In this document: piece after piece, positions 50,729 through 59,316 of the stretch
Layout: every line of letters starts with the position of its first letter
Numbering within the stretch: position 1 is the first letter of the stretch
Assembly: GCA_965198045.1 (NCBI GenBank)
Contig: CBDAOL010000006.1
Coordinates: 62,001-126,000 of the forward strand
Direction of reading: 5' to 3'
From: CBDDEC01 sp965198045
GTDB taxonomy: Bacteria; Chloroflexota; Dehalococcoidia; UBA2979
DNA: 64,000 bases
Program-made: the position numbers and the translations under genes
The notes under the pieces: model-generated
What the model was told of the DNA's origin: nothing
What the model saw: only the letters and a program-made list of their open reading frames with translations
Database searches by the model: none

Positions 50729-51442
50729 TCAGAACAGCAGCAGGACGCCCAGCGCGATGATCACGGCGTAGAGCACTCGGTCGAACGAGGCCTCGGGCAG
50801 TCGCGCGTTGAGGCGCTGGCCGAACCAGAGTGCGACGAGACCGAAGGGCAGATAGATCAGGTAGCGCGCAACGATGTCGCCGGACCAGAGGCCGCTGACG
50901 CCATGTCCGGCCCAGATCAGCGCCGCGGCCGGGACGAAATAGGCCTGCAGCGTCGCGCGGAAGACCGCGGGCGGCCAGCGGCGCAGGGCGCCGTAGATCA
51001 CGACGGGCGGCGCATTGGTGTTGTACGCACCGCCGAGCAGGCCGCTCGCGAAGCCAAAGGCGTACGCCCAGGCGTCATGTCGCGCCTCGAACAGTCGCGG
51101 GGCCACGAGGTTGTAGAGACCGATCGCGATCAGCAGCACGCCGAGACCGCGCTGGACGGCGTCGGACGGCGCGCGCGTGAGCACGACGATGCCGAGCACG
51201 ATGCCGGGGATCGAGCCAGCGAGGAGCCTCGCCGCGGTGCGCCACTGCAACGCCTGCAGCCGCGTCTGCGCGAGGATGACGATCGTCGTGCCGAGGATGA
51301 CGAACGCGACCAGCGCGGTCGCATCGCGGACGCCGAGGCTGAGCGTGAGCAGCGGCATCGCGACCAGCGCCGTGCCAAAGCCGAGCGTGCCGTGTGCGAG
51401 CGTGGCGAGACAGAGGATCGCGACGATCGCAGCGGTTTCCAT
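50729..51442 (-). CDS. TSUP (TauE/SafE) family membrane protein
   Basis: 237 residues with seven or eight helices. Family signs are LAHGTLGFGTALVAMPLLTL near the N-terminus and its second-half repeat FASGLLGGAYNTNAPPVVIY. TSUP proteins export sulfite or organosulfur anions. It is 35 bases upstream of rimI on the same strand, probably by chance. Confidence 0.85.
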   Translation of the reverse strand: METAAIVAILCLATLAHGTLGFGTALVAMPLLTLSLGVRDATALVAFVILGTTIVILAQTRLQALQWRTAARLLAGSIPGIVLGIVVLTRAPSDAVQRGLGVLLIAIGLYNLVAPRLFEARHDAWAYAFGFASGLLGGAYNTNAPPVVIYGALRRWPPAVFRATLQAYFVPAAALIWAGHGVSGLWSGDIVARYLIYLPFGLVALWFGQRLNARLPEASFDRVLYAVIIALGVLLLF

Positions 51443-51494
51443 CTGCCGACGCTAGCCGGATGCGGCGGTTTGTGCCCAGCCGATGGCTGGCGCG

Positions 51495-52103
51495 TCAGGC
51501 GGCGCGTGCGCCGTCCTCGTGCGTCTCGCTGGCCGCTTCGTGGGACGCCTCGCTGAGAAGGGCGATCGCCAGACGGGCGGTCATCGCGTCCTGCCCGCCG
51601 AGGTAGCGCAGCGCCACGTCCGTGCCGCCGCGCTGCTCACTCGCGCGGACCGCTTCCGTACGGAACGTGAGTAGCTCGCCCTGGATCGGGATCGTGAGCT
51701 GCTGCTCGCCGACGATCTCCCGGGTCCTGGCGGAGGTGATGATGTTCGCGCCGCCCAGTGAGATGTCCCAGACCTGGCAGGGCGCCCCGTCGAGGGTGGC
51801 CTCGAGGTCGACCATGAGCCGCACGTGCGCGCGCCGGTTGGCCGGCAGTTCGTATCCCTGCAGCCGGTACGCGATCGTCGCGGCAAAGAGAGAGTTCATC
51901 GCAGCGAACAAGACCAGGAGGAACCCTGCGACCTCGGGCGGGCGCGGCGATACGACCAGCGACAGCGCCACCACGAATGCCAGACCGTTGAGCGGCAGTA
52001 GCGCCCAGAGGCCCAACGGGGTCGGCGCGGGCTGGGCGACGAGCGCCGAGGAGCGCGGCCGTCGCCAACCTCCGACGCGATCGATGACGTTTCTCCAAGG
52101 CAT
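51495..52103 (-). CDS. Membrane protein with a PilZ (c-di-GMP-binding) domain
   Basis: 202 residues. Two membrane helices (about 32-80), then a PilZ domain with RRAHVRLMVDLEATLDGAP and WDISLGGANII, which supplies the RxxxR-type and D/NxSxxG motifs that bind c-di-GMP. The arrangement looks like the C-terminal part of a BcsA-type glycosyltransferase without its catalytic domain. It may pass a c-di-GMP signal to an envelope process. Confidence 0.8.
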   Translation of the reverse strand: MPWRNVIDRVGGWRRPRSSALVAQPAPTPLGLWALLPLNGLAFVVALSLVVSPRPPEVAGFLLVLFAAMNSLFAATIAYRLQGYELPANRRAHVRLMVDLEATLDGAPCQVWDISLGGANIITSARTREIVGEQQLTIPIQGELLTFRTEAVRASEQRGGTDVALRYLGGQDAMTARLAIALLSEASHEAASETHEDGARAA

Positions 52104-52286
52104 CGCTCACCCCTGTTCGCGCGATCCAAACTCGCCGATCAGGGAGCGCTCGCACATCAGGAGAAACCCTCTGCGGCGATGCAAGTGTGGGCGTCACTTC
52201 GGTCTTACCCGGGTCCAGGAGCACGGGCGTGTAACATCCGGCGACGCTGCCCCACGGTCCAACGCAGATCTGGAAGCGAGTCGCCG

Positions 52287-53093
52287 GTGCCGCTCTTCCC
52301 CCTCGACGCCGTCTACGCTGCCTGGCGCGATCAGATCGCCGCCTCCCGACAACAGATGCAGCGTCTCAGCCCGGTGCAGCGTCGCGACGACCCCTGGGGC
52401 ACCCGCGTGCGCAGCTTCTCGCCGAGCGAGCGAACACCGGAGGGCTTCGAGCAGCTGGTGACGCTGATCGGCGCGGAGAGTTCGGTGCTCGACATTGGCG
52501 CCGGCGGCGGCCGGTTCTCGGTCCCGCTGTCCGCTCACGTCCGCCACCTGACGGCCGTCGATGGGTCAGAGGGCATGACGGCTGGTCTGCGCGAGCAGGC
52601 CGAGGCGATCGCCAACCTCGAAGTACTCGAACCGGATTTCTGGCCGCCGTCAGACGCGAGTACGGTGCCGACGGTCGATGTCACATTCAACTCGCACGTC
52701 GTCTACTTCGTCGAAGACATCGGCGCCTTCCTCGACGCGATGGAGCATCACGCGACGCGGCTGTGCGTCGTCATCGCCGGCGACCGGCCGGGCGGCGCGC
52801 CGCCGCTCGGCGCGTTCGAGGCGGCTCACGAGGAGCAGCGCATCGAAGCGCCGGCGGCGCACGAGTTGATGACCGTGCTTGCGGCCCGAGGCGCGCACGA
52901 CAGCGTTGAGCACCTCGAGGCGAGCAACGCGCTGCCCGGTGGCGGCGACCCGTTCTCGCAACTGCGCAGCCGGATTGGCGTGGAGGAGGGCAGCGACGAG
53001 GAAGAGCGCCTCCGCGCCTGGTTCGACCGCGAAGCCCAGCATGACAGCGGGCATGCGCAGCCTGGCGCTCATCTCTTGGCCGCCGCCGGTTGA
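52287..53093 (+). CDS. SAM-dependent methyltransferase
   Basis: 268 residues. Class I fold: motif I SSVLDIGAGGGRFSVPLSAH, then RHLTAVDGSEGMTAGLREQA and VDVTFNSHVVYFVEDIGAFL. The N-terminal ~55 residues are helical and the C-terminus extends past the usual fold. Substrate unknown. The GTG at 52287 is chosen because upstream residues look non-coding. Confidence 0.8.
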   Translation: MPLFPLDAVYAAWRDQIAASRQQMQRLSPVQRRDDPWGTRVRSFSPSERTPEGFEQLVTLIGAESSVLDIGAGGGRFSVPLSAHVRHLTAVDGSEGMTAGLREQAEAIANLEVLEPDFWPPSDASTVPTVDVTFNSHVVYFVEDIGAFLDAMEHHATRLCVVIAGDRPGGAPPLGAFEAAHEEQRIEAPAAHELMTVLAARGAHDSVEHLEASNALPGGGDPFSQLRSRIGVEEGSDEEERLRAWFDREAQHDSGHAQPGAHLLAAAG

Positions 53094-53122
53094 GTGACCT
53101 CCAGCGGGAAGCCCGCTACGAG

Positions 53123-53481
53123 TTAGCCGTGGCCTTCAGGCGGCTCGACACCCTCGGGCAGCGGACCCTGAACGCTGATCGGCCTGCGATCGGGGTCCAG
53201 TAACAGCATTTCCGACACGCCCGGTGCTGGGGCTCGAATCCGCGCTGCACAGTGCCACCTGCCGGAGGCGTGAACGCTGTGGGGTCCTCGATCGCAACGA
53301 TCGGCAGGACTTCGAGCTGCCGAGTCTCTGGTTGCTCGACGAGGAAAATGAACGGGCCGCCGTCCCGATGACGGAGCAGGGCCGGCTCCTCGAGCTCGTA
53401 GCCGAGGTCGCGCCAGAACGCGACGGACTTGCCCCAGTTATGGGTTTCCACAACGAGACCTTCGATCCCATTGCTACTCAC
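53123..53481 (-). pseudogene. VOC-family gene with a frameshift
   Basis: The GTG at 53481 opens GIEGLVVETHNWGKSVAFWR, then LGYELEEPALLRHRDGGPFI and FTPPAGG. The continuation VSEMLLLDPDRRPISVQGPL is in another frame and ends at the TAA at 53125. One extra C in the CCCC run near 53232 would restore a normal VOC protein of about 119 residues. The start overlaps the stop of the ribbon-helix-helix gene, so they are one operon. Confidence 0.72.
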
Positions 53482-53662
53482 GCTCGGGCTCCTTCTCCTC
53501 ATGGTTCGCCGCGGCACCGTTCGCCGCAGCACCGAGGTAATCGCGCAGAGCCGCCGCCACGACCGAGGAAAGCGACTGCTCCGTATCCACGGCGTGGTGC
53601 TTCAACTCGCGGATCAGCACGACCGGAAGATAAACGTTGAACTGCTTGACCTCGGAGACCAT
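53474..53662 (-). CDS. Ribbon-helix-helix DNA-binding protein
   Basis: 62 residues. KQFNVYLPVVLIRELKHHAV and TEQSLSSVVAAALRDYLG match the beta-strand plus two helices of CopG/Arc-type proteins, followed by an acidic tail. Such proteins are antitoxins or autoregulators. The partner directly downstream is a VOC gene, not a recognisable toxin. A -10 box TATCAT lies six bases before the ATG at 53662, so the transcript is probably leaderless. Confidence 0.78.
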   Translation of the reverse strand: MVSEVKQFNVYLPVVLIRELKHHAVDTEQSLSSVVAAALRDYLGAAANGAAANHEEKEPERE

Positions 53663-53723
53663 GCTAGTATGATAGCTCACTAGCCGAGAGCACCGCAACG
53701 TCGCTCTCGATCGGAGCCAGATC

Positions 53724-54566
53724 ATGCCCCTTCCCATCGAAGACCGCGGCTACCCGCATCCGGAGTTGCTCGCCGAGACCGACTGGCTGGCCAGTCACCT
53801 GTCCGATGCGACCATCCGCATCGTCGATGGTCGGGCCGACCAGGATTACGCCGCCGGGCACATTCCGGGCGCCATCAACCTCAGCGGGTTCTCGCTGGGA
53901 CAGATCGGTCCGGAGTCGGAGCCACCGGACCCGGAGGGGTTCGCTGCGCGGGTTGGCGCGCTCGGGATCGACGAGGGGACACCGGTCGTGGTCTACGACG
54001 GCGGCGGGCCGTCCCAGCTGGCGGGGATGACCGGCTGGGCGCTCCTCTACTACGGTCATCCTGAGCTGCGCTACCTCGATGGCGGGCTGGCGAAGTGGAC
54101 CGCCGAGGGATTGCCGCTTTCGACGGACGCCACGACGCACGAGCAGCGGACGTTCACACCTCGGCATGTCGAGGGCGTCTTCTGCTCACTCGACCAGGCG
54201 AAGGGCGCCATCGATGACGATGACGTGGTGTTCTGGGACGTGCGCAGCGTCGGCGAGTTCGATGGGACCACCAAGGGATGGAATCCTCCACCTCGGCTCC
54301 GGCACCTGCCCGGCGCGGTCCAGTTGGACTACTCCGAGCTGTTCGATGCCGACGGCGGCACCTTGAGGCCCGCTGGCGAGCTGACGACACTGCTCGGGGC
54401 GAAGGGGATCACGCCGGAGTCCGCGGTGGTGACCTACTGAGGCGGCGGTGCGCGCGCGGGTCTCGCGGCGCTCGTCCTGAAAGTCCTGGGTTACGACCGG
54501 GCAGCGAACTTCGCCGGATCGTTCAACGAGTGGTCTCGGCAGCCGGACACCAAGGTGGAGCGCTAA
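53724..54566 (+). CDS. Two-domain rhodanese (thiosulfate/3-mercaptopyruvate sulfurtransferase), probable selenoprotein with Sec239
   Basis: From the ATG at 53724 the frame gives an N-terminal rhodanese domain (VDGRADQDYAAGHIPGAINL) and a C-terminal domain (FWDVRSVGEFDGTTKGWNPP, then HLPGAVQLDYSELFD). The active-site loop reads SAVVTY-TGA-GGGARAGLAA, where TGA (54438-54440) occupies the codon of the catalytic Cys. After it the frame stays open for 41 codons with conserved family sequence, LGYDRAANFAGSFNEWSRQP, to a TAA at 54566. Total 280 codons, the normal two-domain length. A hairpin with loop GGUCU begins in the proper place after the TGA. A simple stop at 54440 would remove the active site, so I read it as selenocysteine. 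The alternative is a nonsense mutation. Confidence 0.85.
54441..54471 (+). promoter_or_regulatory. Candidate bacterial SECIS element
   Basis: Directly after the TGA. The stem formed by 54452-54458 and 54464-54471 has one bulged G and closes a GGUCU loop (54459-54463). The loop starts 18 nt after the TGA. The E. coli fdhF SECIS, as I recall it, has the same loop and the same distance. Confidence 0.65.
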
Positions 54567-54663
54567 CCGACAGCTCACCTCCACTGTTGCATGCGGCCTT
54601 GATGCTTGCGCGTAACATCCGCGGCACAGCAAGGCCCGCGCGCTGGCAGGTGAGGGGTCGCGG

Positions 54664-55929
54664 GTGATCTTCCGCTTCAGCCTCTACGGCTTCCTCAAGA
54701 ACCAGCGCTACTTCGAGCCGTTCCTGATCCTGGCGTTCCTTCAGATGGGCCTCTCGTTCCTCGAGATCGGCATGCTGATCGCCTTCCGAGAGCTGTGCGT
54801 CAACGTCCTCGAGATTCCCTCGGGCTCGATCGCCGATCTGTATGGCCGGCGTCGAGCGCTGCTGCTCTCGTTCGGCGCCTATGTCGTCGGGTTCGTGACG
54901 TTCGGCTTCGCCGACCAGTTTGCCGTCCTCTTCGGAGCGATGTTCTTTATCGCGGTCGGTGACGCGTTCCGGACAGGGACACACAAGGCGATGATCTTCA
55001 CGTGGCTGCGCCTCGAAGGTCGCAGCGATGAGCGCACCAAGATCTACGGATTCACTCGCTCCTGGAGCAAGATCGGTTCCGCCGTGTCAGCGCTGCTCGC
55101 CGCCGCGTTCGTACTGGCGACGGACAGCTACACCCTGGTGTTCTTCCTGGCGGCCGCTCCGTACTTCGCGAACATGGTGAACATCGCCGGATATCCCGCC
55201 GCACTCGAAGGGGAGCCGGAGGTCCATCCGCGTCCGCGACAGGTGCTGGTGCACATGCGTGACTCGCTGCGCACCGCACTCACGGTCGGGGGGCTGCGGC
55301 GGCTCTTGCTGGAATCGATGGGGTTCGAGGGCGTCTTCCACGCCGTGAAGGACTACCTGCAGCCGATCCTGCTCGCGGTCACGGTCTCCGCAGCCGCGAG
55401 CATCGTGGTCACCGACAGTCTCTCCGAGGTACAGCAGTCAGCGCTGTTGATCGGCCCTGTCTACTTCGCCCTGCACATGATGTCGAGCGCGGCCAGCCGC
55501 AACGCCCACCGCGTTGCTGACGTCGCTGGCGGCGAGGATGGCGCCGCGCGCCTGATGTGGGGCGCAGCCGTCGTGCTCTTCGCCGTCATCGTCGGCGCCG
55601 GACTGTTCGAAGTGCTGAGCATGCTGGTGCTGGCGTTCGTCGCCCTCTCGGTGCTCCAGGACCTCTGGCGCCCGGTGCTGATCGCGCGCTTCGACGAGCA
55701 CGCGAGCGAGGCGCAAGGAGCGACGACGCTGTCGATCGAGAGCCAGGCGCGCCGCTTCGCGACGATGATCCTCGCGCCGGTGCTGGGCCTGGCCGTCGAC
55801 GCCGCACAGAGCGGCACTATCGGCGGCCTGTTCTGGCCGCTGGGCGTGGTCGGTCTCCTCGTAGCGATCCCCCTCTTCCTGACAGCCGCTCGAGGACGTG
55901 AGACGGCCGCGGTACAGGAGTCGGCTTAG
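54664..55929 (+). CDS. MFS transporter
   Basis: 421 residues, 11-12 membrane helices. The MFS loop motif is GSIADLYGRRRALLLSFGAY. Start GTG at 54664 with GAGGGG upstream. The short N-terminus reads FRFSLYGFLKNQRYFEPFLI. Substrate not inferable. It follows the rhodanese gene by about 100 bases on the same strand, with its own possible -10 box (TAACAT near 54613). Confidence 0.83.
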   Translation: MIFRFSLYGFLKNQRYFEPFLILAFLQMGLSFLEIGMLIAFRELCVNVLEIPSGSIADLYGRRRALLLSFGAYVVGFVTFGFADQFAVLFGAMFFIAVGDAFRTGTHKAMIFTWLRLEGRSDERTKIYGFTRSWSKIGSAVSALLAAAFVLATDSYTLVFFLAAAPYFANMVNIAGYPAALEGEPEVHPRPRQVLVHMRDSLRTALTVGGLRRLLLESMGFEGVFHAVKDYLQPILLAVTVSAAASIVVTDSLSEVQQSALLIGPVYFALHMMSSAASRNAHRVADVAGGEDGAARLMWGAAVVLFAVIVGAGLFEVLSMLVLAFVALSVLQDLWRPVLIARFDEHASEAQGATTLSIESQARRFATMILAPVLGLAVDAAQSGTIGGLFWPLGVVGLLVAIPLFLTAARGRETAAVQESA

Positions 55930-56219
55930 CCCTCGCCGGAGAGTGTGCTCCTCCGAGTGTGGCACCGCGGAGCGCGGATCCGGCGTGGCGCAACCGTGCA
56001 GGCGGCTGCTAGCTGATGCCGGTGTCGAGCCTCGGCACTACCGGATCCGTGACTTGCAAGCGTTCGGAGCGATCTACCAACGGCTCAAGGACGAGCGAGA
56101 GTGGCACTCCTAGCGTGCTAACTGGGTTCCACCTCAGCACTACGGTTCAACTACACCGAAGAGTGCGCAGAAGCGCTACGCTGCCGCGCGCAAAAGAGGA
56201 ACCTTGAAGGTAGTTCAAC

Positions 56220-56615
56220 ATGCTCACTCGCTCAACTCCCCGATCGCTTGGCGCGCGCACGCGGGTGCTCGCGGCGGTAGCAGCTGCGGTGGCGATCAGC
56301 GTCATTGCACTTGCCGTTAACCCGGGCGGCAACAGTGGTGTGGCGCTTGGCGGGACGTCTCCGGCAGTGTCGTTGGTGGATGGGGTCTCGAGCATCGCTC
56401 AAGCTCCCGTGGCTGACGGCCCCTGGGCCGACGCGAACGAGTCAGTCTGCAATCATTTCAGCGAATGGATCGGGACCTACCATTATCACTACATCTATGA
56501 CTGGACGGACTACTACTATTACCCGTCTCCTCACTACCGTCATATGCACCGGCATGATCATGCAATCCCGCAGCCCGACTTGCACTATGATTTCCACTGT
56601 GGATACATCTGGTAG
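56220..56615 (+). CDS. Secreted His/Tyr-rich small protein
   Basis: 131 residues, unrecognised. The first ~35 residues form a signal peptide or membrane anchor (VLAAVAAAVAISVIALAVNP). The C-terminal 50 residues are remarkable: GTYHYHYIYDWTDYYYYPSP, then HYRHMHRHDHAIP and LHYDFHCGYIW, with about 12 His and 12 Tyr. Such density suggests metal binding or surface adhesion. GAAGG precedes the ATG. Codon use in the tail is less GC-rich than the neighbours. Confidence 0.65.
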   Translation: MLTRSTPRSLGARTRVLAAVAAAVAISVIALAVNPGGNSGVALGGTSPAVSLVDGVSSIAQAPVADGPWADANESVCNHFSEWIGTYHYHYIYDWTDYYYYPSPHYRHMHRHDHAIPQPDLHYDFHCGYIW

Positions 56616-56661
56616 CCGGACGTAAGTGTCCGGGCGACAAGGATCGGGCTTGAGTGAGTCT

Positions 56662-57297
56662 ATGCTTCGGGGGGCGCTGAGCAGCGCGATGGTGGCGATT
56701 GCAGTCGTAGCACTGCTCGTCGTCGCCTGCTCTGGGCCCACCGAGGACGAGACTCGACCGCCGGACGGTGAGGGGGCATCTCAGGTTCCCACGGCCAGCC
56801 CACTCACCCCTGGCAGCGGTCCTCCCTCAGCATCGATCGGGGAACCAGCTTCAGCGGACGGAGCAGGCACGGTTGAGATCTTCATCACCGGCTGGAACGC
56901 CGTCGTCCACCAGATCGGTGATGAGTGGACCATCAGCTTCGCCGTCAGTTTCCAGGCTATCGGCGGTCCGACTCCACCATTCGGTATCTCCTACGCCGTC
57001 TGTGAACGCCCCGTCTGGTGCGGTCCCGACGCACCCCACGAGTTCGGCCAGGACATCCTCGCGGAGTCAGGTTTGAGTACTGTCCAGAACGTGACGCCGC
57101 TCGCCGAACTCGAGCAGAGGTTCGTCGGAGGGCCGACCGTCGTGTCGTGGCAGGGCCCGGATCCCACGGGAAAGCACTTCCTCGCTCGTATCGACTCCAC
57201 CGAGACGGTTGCGGAGGGAATCGAGGAGAACAACGGGATTCTCGTGTTCATCTGCGAGCCGCCCGCGTCGGGACTTCACTGCGCGACCGTTCCATGA
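56662..57297 (+). CDS. Secreted lipoprotein with a CARDB-like domain
   Basis: 211 residues. The signal peptide ends in the lipobox LLVVAC (about 18-23), followed by a Pro/Ser-rich linker and a beta domain. VEIFITGWNAVVHQIGDEWT, then SFAVSFQAIGGPTPPFGISY and TVAEGIEENNGILVF fit the CARDB-like fold seen in bacterial adhesins and binding proteins. Two Cys pairs (CERPVWC and CEPPASGLHC) may form disulfides. Starts at the ATG at 56662, and may be co-transcribed with the His/Tyr-rich gene. Confidence 0.65.
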   Translation: MLRGALSSAMVAIAVVALLVVACSGPTEDETRPPDGEGASQVPTASPLTPGSGPPSASIGEPASADGAGTVEIFITGWNAVVHQIGDEWTISFAVSFQAIGGPTPPFGISYAVCERPVWCGPDAPHEFGQDILAESGLSTVQNVTPLAELEQRFVGGPTVVSWQGPDPTGKHFLARIDSTETVAEGIEENNGILVFICEPPASGLHCATVP

Positions 57298-57535
57298 ACC
57301 GAAGACGCTCGCATGCCGGTGCCCAGCCTCGCGCCGAGGAACCATCCGGCTGGCCACTCCTCGCTCGCGATGACGCTCTAGTACGACCAAGTCGCAGAAC
57401 CGTTGCTAAGAGAGGCGGCTGATAAGATGGGCGCGCTTTTGGAGCGAAGCGATGCCGGCGGCTGGCAGAATGGCTGGCAGAGTCAAAGCTGACGACCCGG
57501 CCAGACCGAGAATCGCCACCACCCAGAGGCTCTCA

Positions 57536-57610
57536 GCCGGTGTAGCTCAGTGGAAGAGCGGCTGTTTCGTAAACAGCAGGTCGAGGGTTCGATCCCCCCC
57601 GCCGGCTCCA
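57536..57610 (+). tRNA. tRNA-Thr (anticodon CGT)
   Basis: Cloverleaf by eye: acceptor GCCGGTG with CGCCGGC, D arm GCTC/GAGC, anticodon stem GCTGT/ACAGC around TTCGTAA (anticodon CGT at 57568-57570, reading ACG), T arm GAGGG-TTCGATC-CCCCC with one A-C mismatch, U73 and an encoded CCA (57608-57610). Confidence 0.9.
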
Positions 57611-57692
57611 TTCGAAGCTCTTGACGCCGCCCCTCGGCGGCGTTTCCGTGTAGACAGCGCGCCCGGCGCGCAGCGAGCGAGGGGGGTTCGTG

Positions 57693-58406
57693 ATGAGCCG
57701 ACTGGCCAACCGCATCCGCAGCGCTGGTGCGGCACAGGGACGTTCGATCGGCTTCGGCGCGGCGGCTGGCAAAGCGCCGCGCGCCATCGTCGTCGTTGCG
57801 CCGGCAAAGACCAGCGCCGACGTGACGGCCGCCATCGAGGCGGGCGTCGACGCCGTCAGCTTCGAGGGAGCGGCCAGCGACATCGGCGCGGCAGCGGAGG
57901 CCGCCGGTGACGTACCGCTGGGCGTGGTCCTCCCGGCTGCGACGGGCGACGAGGTGCAGGCGGCAGCCGATGCCGGCGCCGACTTCTTCACGTTCGACGA
58001 CTCTGCTGCCAGCCCGAGCGCGCTCAGCGTCGAAGAGATCGGACGCGTGATCATCCTCGGCGCCGATGCGAGCGAAGAGACCGTGCGCCCGCTGGCGGGC
58101 GTCAGGCTCGATGCGCTGCTCGTCGAGGATGCCGAAGTGACGAACGTGCGCGCGCAGCTGGCCCTCAGGCAGATTGCCGCCTGGGCGACCGCACCGCTCC
58201 TCGCCGCCACCGACAGCAGCGACGTCACTCAGCTCACGGCACTACGTGACGCCGGCGCGCCAGCGATCCTCGCGCGTGGCGACCTCGCGGCGACGCTGGC
58301 TGCGGCAGACGAGGTGAAGCCACCGACGCGCGCCGAAGGCTCGGCACAGCCGATCGTCCCGACACCGGCCTCGGACGGTCACGACCACGAGGACGAGGAC
58401 TTCTAG
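57693..58406 (+). CDS. Conserved hypothetical protein, TIM-barrel-like
   Basis: 237 residues, very Ala-rich. Alternating beta/alpha repeats (RAIVVVAPAKTSADVTAAIE, GVDAVSFEGAASDIGAAAEA, LDALLVEDAEV, APAILARGDLAATLAAADEV) resemble half of a TIM barrel, and the acidic tail reads SDGHDHEDEDF. No catalytic motif is evident. ATG at 57693 has GAGGGGGG upstream. It lies between tRNA-Thr and a MerR-type gene. Confidence 0.62.
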   Translation: MSRLANRIRSAGAAQGRSIGFGAAAGKAPRAIVVVAPAKTSADVTAAIEAGVDAVSFEGAASDIGAAAEAAGDVPLGVVLPAATGDEVQAAADAGADFFTFDDSAASPSALSVEEIGRVIILGADASEETVRPLAGVRLDALLVEDAEVTNVRAQLALRQIAAWATAPLLAATDSSDVTQLTALRDAGAPAILARGDLAATLAAADEVKPPTRAEGSAQPIVPTPASDGHDHEDEDF

Positions 58407-58424
58407 CGCGGGGAATCGCTGCGG

Positions 58425-58454
58425 TTGACGCGCCAGATCTCGTATCTCTACGAT
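58425..58454 (+). promoter_or_regulatory. Promoter of the merR-type gene
   Basis: TTGACG (58425-58430), 18 bases, TACGAT (58449-58454). The slightly long spacer is a usual feature of promoters activated by MerR-family proteins, so autoregulation is possible. Confidence 0.6.
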
Positions 58455-58495
58455 TCGGGTGGCACGCACCAGCGCGCAGCACGAGGAACCCGTTT

Positions 58496-58963
58496 GTGGC
58501 CGAAGACGAGCCTCGTTTCCAGATCGGCGAGGTTGCCGAACGTACCGGCGTGACTCAGCGCACGCTCCGCTTCTATGAGGAGCGAGGCCTCGTCGAGCCG
58601 CCGGAGCGGATGGAGGGCGGGTTCCGGCTCTACACCGAAGACAACATCGAGCGCATTGGGTACATCAAGCGTCTGCAGGATCTGCTCGGCTTCACCCTCG
58701 CGGAGATCAAGGAGATGGTCGAGGCGGAGGACCTGCAAAAGCAGATCATCGCGACCTTCCGCCCTGACCGTGAGCTGCCTGCCCGCCAGCAACGTGCCGA
58801 GCGGATCATCGCGGCCCTCGAGGCTCAGCTGGAGGTGGTCGAGTCCAAGATCGACCAGCTCGCCGAACTTCGCAAGGAACTCCGCGGCAAGCTGAAGCGG
58901 ATGAACAAGCGCCGCGACGAGATCCTCGAGGCGATGAACGAAGACAAGGTCACCGCCGAGTAG
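58496..58963 (+). CDS. MerR-family transcriptional regulator
   Basis: 155 residues. Helix-turn-helix and wing: FQIGEVAERTGVTQRTLRFY, EERGLVEPPERMEGGFRLYT, then DLLGFTLAEIKEMVEAEDLQ, and a long coiled coil (LEAQLEVVESKIDQLAELRK). No Cys cluster for metal sensing, so the effector is unknown. GTG start with GAGGA upstream. Followed 16 bases later by a TfoX-like gene. Confidence 0.87.
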   Translation: MAEDEPRFQIGEVAERTGVTQRTLRFYEERGLVEPPERMEGGFRLYTEDNIERIGYIKRLQDLLGFTLAEIKEMVEAEDLQKQIIATFRPDRELPARQQRAERIIAALEAQLEVVESKIDQLAELRKELRGKLKRMNKRRDEILEAMNEDKVTAE

Positions 58964-58979
58964 CGGACACGCCCTTCGC

Positions 58980-59306
58980 ATGGCTGACGAAGACCTCCAC
59001 GACTACCTGCTCGAACAACTGCGCAACCTCGAAGGCGTGAGCGCTCGCCCAATGTTCGGCGGGCACGGGCTCAATCTCGACGGGCGCTTCTTCGGCATCG
59101 TCAGCGACGGTCGGATCTACTTCCGGACGGACGAGGCCAGCCGTAGCGAATATCTGGACCGTGGGATGACGGCGCTGCAGCCACCGGCCGCACGGCCTCG
59201 CGGCCGGGGCACGGTCGACCGCAACTTCGAACCGCCGCCCGAGGTGCTGGGGGACCCCGAGCTGGCCGTCGAGTGGGCCCGCCGCGCTGCGGCCGCGGAG
59301 CGCTAG
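58980..59306 (+). CDS. TfoX/Sxy N-terminal domain protein
   Basis: 108 residues. LRNLEGVSARPMFGGHGLNL, DGRFFGIVSDGRIYFRTDEA and SRSEYLDRGM match the TfoX N-terminal domain. In gamma-proteobacteria TfoX helps to induce competence. Elsewhere the isolated domain has no known role. ATG at 58980, in one unit with the merR-type gene. Confidence 0.88.
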   Translation: MADEDLHDYLLEQLRNLEGVSARPMFGGHGLNLDGRFFGIVSDGRIYFRTDEASRSEYLDRGMTALQPPAARPRGRGTVDRNFEPPPEVLGDPELAVEWARRAAAAER

Positions 59307-59316
59307 CTGCGCCGAG

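Noticed and set aside
55930..56113. Short frame ending RDLQAFGAIYQRLKDEREWH
   Set aside because: The last 35 residues look protein-like and could be another gene-tail remnant, but I found no parent gene in the window and no start.
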